The notes beneath the pieces were generated by a model. The model did no database searches and had not been told where the DNA came from. It saw only the letters and a list, made by a program, of their open reading frames with translations. Positions 22,459-27,765 of a stretch of 27,765 nucleotides of DNA are shown here, piece by piece. The translations under genes and the position numbers were made by a program. Numbering within the stretch: the stretch's first letter is position 1; each line of letters begins with the position of its first letter. Where the stretch lies: positions 1 to 27,765 of the forward strand of contig JAODNL010000045.1 of NCBI GenBank assembly GCA_025465405.1, read 5' to 3'. This DNA comes from Pseudonocardiales bacterium (GTDB taxonomy: Bacteria; Actinomycetota; Actinomycetes; Mycobacteriales; Jatrophihabitantaceae).

Positions 22459-23892
22459 ATGCACACGATCCGACGGCAATGGGCGCTGGTGGCGGTTTCG
22501 CTCGCGACGTTCATGACCTATCTGGACAACAACATCGTCAATGTCGCGATGCCCGCGATCCAACGCGAGCTGCATCTGAACACCGCCGGTCTGGAGTGGG
22601 TGGTCAGCGGCTACATCCTGGTGTTCGCCGGCCTGCTGCTGGCCGGTGGCCGGCTCGGCGATCTCTACGGCAGGCGCCGGCTGTTCCTCGCCGGGCTGGG
22701 CGTGTTCACCGCGGCGTCATTGGTCGCCGGCCTGGCCGGGAACGCGGACATCCTGATCGCCAGCCGCGCGGTGCAGGGACTCGGCGCCGCGCTCGTCACA
22801 CCGACCACCCTGGCGATCATCTCGGCCGCGTACCCGCAGCCTCGCGAGCGGACCGCAGCCGTCGGCATCTGGAGTGCGGTCGGCGCGCTGGCGCTCGCAG
22901 TCGGTCCGCTGCTCGGCGGGTTGATCAGCCAGCACCTGTCTTGGGGCTGGATCTTCTTCATCAACGTGCCCGTCGGCGTCGCGACGATGGTGCTGGGCCT
23001 CTGGGCCATCGACCCCGAAGCGGGCGCGCGCGTGCGGCGGCGGATCGACATCCCGGGTCTGGCCACGTCCGCGATCGCTCTGTTCGCGTTGACCTATGCC
23101 CTGATCGAGGGCCACGACAAGGGCTGGACGTCTCCGCTGATCCTGGCCGGCTTCGCGCTCAGCGCCCTGGCCGCCATGGGCTTCGCCGCCGTCGAGTCGC
23201 GCACGGACGACCCGATGGTCGACGTGGCGCTGTTCACCGATCGGGTGTTCACCGGCGGCATCGTCGCGATCGTGATGTGGGGCTTCGGTCTGTTCGGCAT
23301 CTATTTCTTCACGTCGCTGTACCTGCAGAACGTGCTGGGATTCTCGCCGACGAAGGCCGGGGCCGCGTTCGTGCCGATGGCGCTGCTGATGGCGGCCGGC
23401 GCCGTGGTGTCCGAGCGCCTCGCGACCCGGGTCGGTGCCTACCGCTCGGTCGGCGTGGCGATGCTGCTGATGGCGGCCGGAATCGGTTCGGTCAGCCTGC
23501 TCGGCAGCAATGCGTCCTACCTCGCGCTCATGCCGAGCTTCGCACTGATCGGCGTCGGTGGCGGGTTGTCGGTGCCGCTCACCGCGATGATCCTGGGCAC
23601 GATGCCGACCGAGCAGGCCGGCGTCGCGTCGGGCATCTTCAATGCCGCCCGCGAGGTGGCCGGGCTGCTCGGCATCACGGTCATCGGCGCGATCCTCACC
23701 GCCCGGCAGGGCGCGGCGGCGCACGCCGGGCGCACCCCCGTGGACGCGTTCCTCACCGGGTATCGCAGCGGTCTGCTCGTCGCTGCCGGGCTGGTGGCCG
23801 CCGGTGGCGTGGCCGCGTTCCTGGCGCTGCGTGGGACGAAGCAGCAGACGCCCGAGCCGGACTCGCAGGCCGAGTTCGCGCTCGTGGGCTGA
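22459..23892 (+). CDS. DHA2-family MFS drug exporter (EmrB/QacA type)
   Basis: A 477-residue exporter with about 14 membrane segments. Seen: LDNNIVNVAMPAI in segment 1 (the usual D-T/G replaced by DNN), GGRLGDLYGRRRLF (motif A), GALALAVGPLLGG in segment 5, WGWIFFINVPVG. The loop before the last segment is short (RQGAAAHAGRTPVDAFLTGY), unlike the exporter at 9552. ATG 22459 has AGGAGAGG three bases upstream; the open frame upstream to 22381 is operator DNA. Control is probably by the divergent TetR gene. It converges with fba at 23927. Substrate unknown. Confidence 0.94.
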   Translation: MHTIRRQWALVAVSLATFMTYLDNNIVNVAMPAIQRELHLNTAGLEWVVSGYILVFAGLLLAGGRLGDLYGRRRLFLAGLGVFTAASLVAGLAGNADILIASRAVQGLGAALVTPTTLAIISAAYPQPRERTAAVGIWSAVGALALAVGPLLGGLISQHLSWGWIFFINVPVGVATMVLGLWAIDPEAGARVRRRIDIPGLATSAIALFALTYALIEGHDKGWTSPLILAGFALSALAAMGFAAVESRTDDPMVDVALFTDRVFTGGIVAIVMWGFGLFGIYFFTSLYLQNVLGFSPTKAGAAFVPMALLMAAGAVVSERLATRVGAYRSVGVAMLLMAAGIGSVSLLGSNASYLALMPSFALIGVGGGLSVPLTAMILGTMPTEQAGVASGIFNAAREVAGLLGITVIGAILTARQGAAAHAGRTPVDAFLTGYRSGLLVAAGLVAAGGVAAFLALRGTKQQTPEPDSQAEFALVG

Positions 23893-23926
23893 ATGCTCGC
23901 GGTCGCTGTGGCCCGCTCGCGGCGGC

Positions 23927-24952
<1,026 letters not shown>

Positions 24953-25025
24953 CGGATGCTCCTGACGATCGGTCTAGGTGTCCTCAACCGAAGTATCCCG
25001 TACCGGGCCAACCGGCCGGCAGGTG

Positions 25026-25262
25026 CTATTCGCCCTCGGCCGAGAGTTCGTCGACCGCCGCGCCGACAGCGGCATCAGTCGGCGAAGCGGCCTGCTCGTT
25101 GGCCCGCTGCAGCTCGAGGTAGACCTCCTCGCGATGCACGGTGACCGAGCGCGGAGCCTGGATGCCGATGCGGACGGCATCGCCGCGCACCTCGATCACC
25201 GAGATCACGATGTCGTCGCCGACGATGACGTTCTCGCCGACGCGACGGGTAAGGATGAGCAC
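25026..25262 (-). CDS. csrA: Carbon storage/translation regulator CsrA
   Basis: A 78-residue RNA-binding homodimer that blocks translation of mRNAs with exposed GGA motifs; in FliW-containing bacteria its main target is flagellin mRNA. MLILTRRVGENVIVGDDIVI, then VRIGIQAPRSVTVHREEVY: Leu4 and Arg6/Arg7 in the first strand and the R-E-E stretch near residue 44 are the RNA-contact positions of the family. The tail is acidic (AVDELSAEGE), longer than in the E. coli protein, as usual in FliW-linked CsrA. GTG 25262 lies nine bases after the fliW stop and has no good ribosome site, so translation is probably coupled to fliW. Confidence 0.96.
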   Translation of the reverse strand: MLILTRRVGENVIVGDDIVISVIEVRGDAVRIGIQAPRSVTVHREEVYLELQRANEQAASPTDAAVGAAVDELSAEGE

Positions 25263-25271
25263 AGGCAGAGA

Positions 25272-25664
25272 CTAGTGACGCGGGAGCAGTTGCCGCATCG
25301 GCAGCGACTCGTCGTCGAGCACGACCTGTACGGCGCGCCCGGTCTGGGCCGACATCGCGATCGGCGCGCGCAGGTTCGCCGTGGCGTCGGCCAGCCCCGA
25401 TGTGATGGTCAGGACGAGCATCAGCTCCACGTCCTCGCTGCCGAGAACGCCGGCGAGCACAGAGGTGATGTCCGGTCGGTAGTCGTCGAAGAAGGCGGCC
25501 GCGGGTGTGAGCACGAACCGCAGGTTCGGATCGCGCATCGACCGCAGCGAGAACAGCACCCCGCGCGAGTCGATCGCGGTCAGCGTGTACTCGTCCTCGT
25601 CGGCGAAGCCGGGCAGCGGCTCGACAAACGTGATCTGCAGCGCGGTATCGGTCATCGTGGTCAT
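25272..25664 (-). CDS. fliW: Flagellar assembly factor FliW
   Basis: A 130-residue protein that binds free flagellin or, when flagellin is secreted, CsrA, and so frees or blocks flagellin translation. Family patterns: LPGFADEDEYTLTAIDSRGV, FSLRSMRDPNLRFVLTPAAA, ITSVLAGVLGSEDVELMLVL, then NLRAPIAMSAQTGRAVQVVL near the end. ATG 25664 has GAGGA six bases upstream, overlapping the flgL stop; ATG 25655 is an alternative. It lies between flgL and csrA, the usual FliW setting. Confidence 0.95.
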   Translation of the reverse strand: MTTMTDTALQITFVEPLPGFADEDEYTLTAIDSRGVLFSLRSMRDPNLRFVLTPAAAFFDDYRPDITSVLAGVLGSEDVELMLVLTITSGLADATANLRAPIAMSAQTGRAVQVVLDDESLPMRQLLPRH

Positions 25665-25672
25665 TCTGGTCC

Positions 25673-26560
25673 TCAACGCAGGAAGTCGAGCAGCGACAGC
25701 TGACGGATGTTCGCCGTCGTCTGCAACGCCGCCTGGTAGTTGGTGTTCGCGGTGGTGACCTGGATCGCCATGTCGGCCAGGTCGATGTCCTGGATACCGG
25801 ACAGCTGCGACGAGGCGGCGAGCGCCGTGGACGTCTGCGCGGCCTGCGCGGTCTGCACCCGCTGGAACGCCGCCCCCTCGGCCGCCTGCGCGCCGCTGAT
25901 CGTGGCGACAGCGCCGTCGAGGGCGGTGAGGTCGCCGCCGAGTGCCGCCGGGTTCGTGCGCAGCGTTGCGGAGATGTTCGCAAGCAGGCCGAACAGGTCG
26001 CTTCCGGGGGCGCCGAATACCTGCGGACCCGTCTGGTTGATCTGCACGGTCGATTGCGGGCCGACCGTGCGCGACACGCTGCCCGAGTCGCCGACGTAGT
26101 TGCCCGCGGTGTCGTACGCGACCGTTCCCGCGGTGGTACCGCCGAAGACCGGACGGCCGTTGTAGGTGGCGTTCGCGAGGTCGATCAGGGAGGCTCGGAT
26201 CGCGTCGACCTGGTCGGCCAGCGCGCTTGCCGAGGAGGCGCTCGTCGCACCGGTGTTGAGGCCCTGCACGACCAGTGTCCGCGCGTTCTGGGCCAGCTTT
26301 CCGATCTGCGTGTACGTCGCGTCGCTCGTCGACAGCCAGCCGAGCGCGTCGCTCGCGTTCGCCGTGTACTGGCTGTTGCGCTTGATGTCCCCGCGCAGCT
26401 GCAGCGCTTGCACCGTGCCGGACGGATCGTCGGACGGCTTGGTGATCTGCTGCCCGGAGGACATCTTCGCCTGCAGGGACGCCAGGCGGGCGGCCGCGGA
26501 CTGCAGCCCAGCCAACGAGTCGTAGCTCGCCGAACCCTCGGTCACGCGCAGGCTGCTCAC
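25673..26560 (-). CDS. flgL: Flagellar hook-associated protein 3 (hook-filament junction)
   Basis: A 295-residue secreted structural protein that, with FlgK, joins hook and flagellin filament. The N-terminal flagellin-like helix is SSLRVTEGSASYDSLAGLQS, AAARLASLQAKMSSGQQITK, PSDDPSGTVQALQLRGDI. The C-terminal helix is IQDIDLADMAIQVTTANTNY, QAALQTTANIRQLSLLDFLR, typical of the flagellin superfamily D0/D1 ends. The open frame runs to 27538 in the flgK shadow. The true start is GTG 26560, which overlaps the flgK stop as GTGA, giving translational coupling. No signal peptide, as expected for type III flagellar export. Confidence 0.95.
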   Translation of the reverse strand: MSSLRVTEGSASYDSLAGLQSAAARLASLQAKMSSGQQITKPSDDPSGTVQALQLRGDIKRNSQYTANASDALGWLSTSDATYTQIGKLAQNARTLVVQGLNTGATSASSASALADQVDAIRASLIDLANATYNGRPVFGGTTAGTVAYDTAGNYVGDSGSVSRTVGPQSTVQINQTGPQVFGAPGSDLFGLLANISATLRTNPAALGGDLTALDGAVATISGAQAAEGAAFQRVQTAQAAQTSTALAASSQLSGIQDIDLADMAIQVTTANTNYQAALQTTANIRQLSLLDFLR

Positions 26561-27765
26561 TGCAGGCCGACCAGGCCGGTGTGGTTGATCAACGTGTCGA
26601 GCATGCCGTCGACCGTCGTGAGGACGCGCGCCGCGGCGCTGTAGGCGTGCTGGTACGTCAGCATGTGGCTGACCTCCTCGTCGTAGCTGACACCGGATGC
26701 GGCATTTCGCAGCGCATCCACGCTGCTCGTCACCGCACTTTGCGTGGTCTGCTGCTGGCTGGCCAGCGCACTCGCCGACCCGATCGAGCCGACGAGCACC
26801 GCGTAGGCGCCGTCCGGACCGCCGGCCGCGGTGCCCAGGTTGGCCGTGGTCAACGCGTTGGAGCCGTCCAGGCCGCCACCTGGCGTCGCGGACGCGGCGA
26901 TCTTCTTCGGGTCGGTGACGGCCACCGTGATCGCGGCCGCGCCGCTGCCGGTGAACAGGGCCGTGCCTACGGCACCGGTCAGGTCGTACCCGCCCGCCTG
27001 CGCCCCGTTGACACTGCTCGCGAGCGCGTTCGCGATCGCGTCCAGCTGGGACTGGTAGCCCGGGATGGTCGTGGCCAGCGCGGTTACCTCCGCGGCCGCG
27101 CTTCCGCCGGCGAGCGCGACAGCCGTCCCGCCGACCGTCACCTGGTTGGACGCGTTGACGGCGACTGCCGTGGCGGTGACGCCGGTGACGACGGGCTGAC
27201 CGCCGACGATGACGTCCGCCGAGCCGTTGGCGTTGATCGTCGCCACGCCGCCGACGAGCGCCCCGAGCTGGGCTAGCAGCGTGTCCCGCTGATCGAGAAG
27301 CGGGTTCGCGTTGGCGCCCGTGGCCGTCGCCACGGCGATCTGCCCGTTGAGTGCCGCGAGCTGACCGGCCGCCGCGTTCGCCGCGCCGACGTCGCGCCCG
27401 AGGGACTGGGCCGTACTCGTCGCGATACCGCCGAGCGACGTGCTCATCGCGTTCAGCGTGCTGCTCACAGTGGCGGCCTTCTGCAGGAGCACCGTGCGCG
27501 GGGCATCCGAACCGGGATTGTTCGCGACGGCCGACCACGAATTCCAGAAGTCGTTCAGCTGCTCGGAGAGGCCGTGGTCACTCGGTTCCGGGAACACCGC
27601 CTCGACCGCGGAGAGCTGGTTGGCGGTGGTGTCGGCCAACGCACCGCGGGCATGTTCGGTGCGCGAGCGCGCGTCGAGGACGGGGTCGTTGAGGCGGGTC
27701 GTGCCGCTGATCGTCACGCCGCCCTGACCGGCGGGCTTGGCATAGAGCGTGGGCACGCTCGGGCT
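26557..27765 (-). CDS. flgK: Flagellar hook-associated protein 1, N-terminus beyond window edge
   Basis: 402 residues are visible, open at the right edge; compared with family members roughly the first 45-55 residues (the helix with the NIAN-type motif) are missing. Seen: GVTISGTTRLNDPVLDARSR, TEHARGALADTTANQLSAVE, VFPEPSDHGLSEQLNDFWNS, NPLLDQRDTLLAQLGALVGG, and the C-terminal helix SGVSYDEEVSHMLTYQHAYS, AAARVLTTVDGMLDTLINHT. The middle (~150-310) is an Ala/Val/Gly/Thr-rich variable surface domain. It overlaps flgL by 4 bp. Other hook genes are expected just right of the window. Confidence 0.93.
   Translation of the reverse strand, partial: SPSVPTLYAKPAGQGGVTISGTTRLNDPVLDARSRTEHARGALADTTANQLSAVEAVFPEPSDHGLSEQLNDFWNSWSAVANNPGSDAPRTVLLQKAATVSSTLNAMSTSLGGIATSTAQSLGRDVGAANAAAGQLAALNGQIAVATATGANANPLLDQRDTLLAQLGALVGGVATINANGSADVIVGGQPVVTGVTATAVAVNASNQVTVGGTAVALAGGSAAAEVTALATTIPGYQSQLDAIANALASSVNGAQAGGYDLTGAVGTALFTGSGAAAITVAVTDPKKIAASATPGGGLDGSNALTTANLGTAAGGPDGAYAVLVGSIGSASALASQQQTTQSAVTSSVDALRNAASGVSYDEEVSHMLTYQHAYSAAARVLTTVDGMLDTLINHTGLVGLQ

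Noticed and set aside
26561..27538. N-terminal extension of flgL in its open frame
   Set aside because: It is the out-of-frame shadow of flgK; the flagellin-like N-terminus begins at GTG 26560 with a GTGA overlap.

Overview
The window looks like the chromosome of a high-GC, flagellated actinobacterium. Coding regions show strong GC bias at third codon positions and many GTG or TTG starts. Several genes resemble mycobacterial or Frankia-type homologues: adenylosuccinate synthase, DUF3151, class II aldolase, serine dehydratase and DHA2 drug exporters. The flagellar hook-associated genes with fliW and csrA mean the organism is probably motile, which fits lineages such as Jatrophihabitans, Cryptosporangium or Kineosporia better than Mycobacterium or Frankia. 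The genus cannot be fixed from this sequence alone.

Left part (1-2961): a truncated DHFR/RibD-C-like reductase and a DHA2 exporter on the minus strand, with a divergent HxlR regulator that carries an SCP2-like C-terminal domain. Accessory part (about 2890-6555): an unassigned gene-poor stretch; a SIR2-like protein with a GAF-like C-terminal domain; a 57-aa companion ORF after a 12-bp inverted repeat; and an eroded IS481-family element. This part ends at tRNA-Arg(ACG) and tRNA-Ser(GCT), which mark the return to core genome. The SIR2-GAF gene and its small partner are the best candidate for an undescribed, possibly anti-phage, two-gene unit.

Middle part (6861-13900): an MprF/LysX-type lysyl-phosphatidylglycerol synthase domain protein, a TetR/DHA2 exporter pair with a large symmetric operator region, serine dehydratase sdaA, an Ohr-type peroxidase and a siderophore-interacting flavoprotein.

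Core minus-strand block (13921-22378): two similarly organised co-directional units lie next to each other. One is TetR - DUF3151 - purA - propeller lipoprotein. The other is TetR - purD - purB - membrane-anchored propeller protein. A third DHA2 exporter diverges from the first of these TetR genes.

Right end (23927-27765): class II fructose-bisphosphate aldolase, then csrA, fliW, flgL and a partial flgK, read right to left as flgK-flgL-fliW-csrA. FliW and CsrA form the known flagellin-sensing translational switch and here sit directly behind the hook-filament junction genes. No CRISPR array or rRNA gene was seen.
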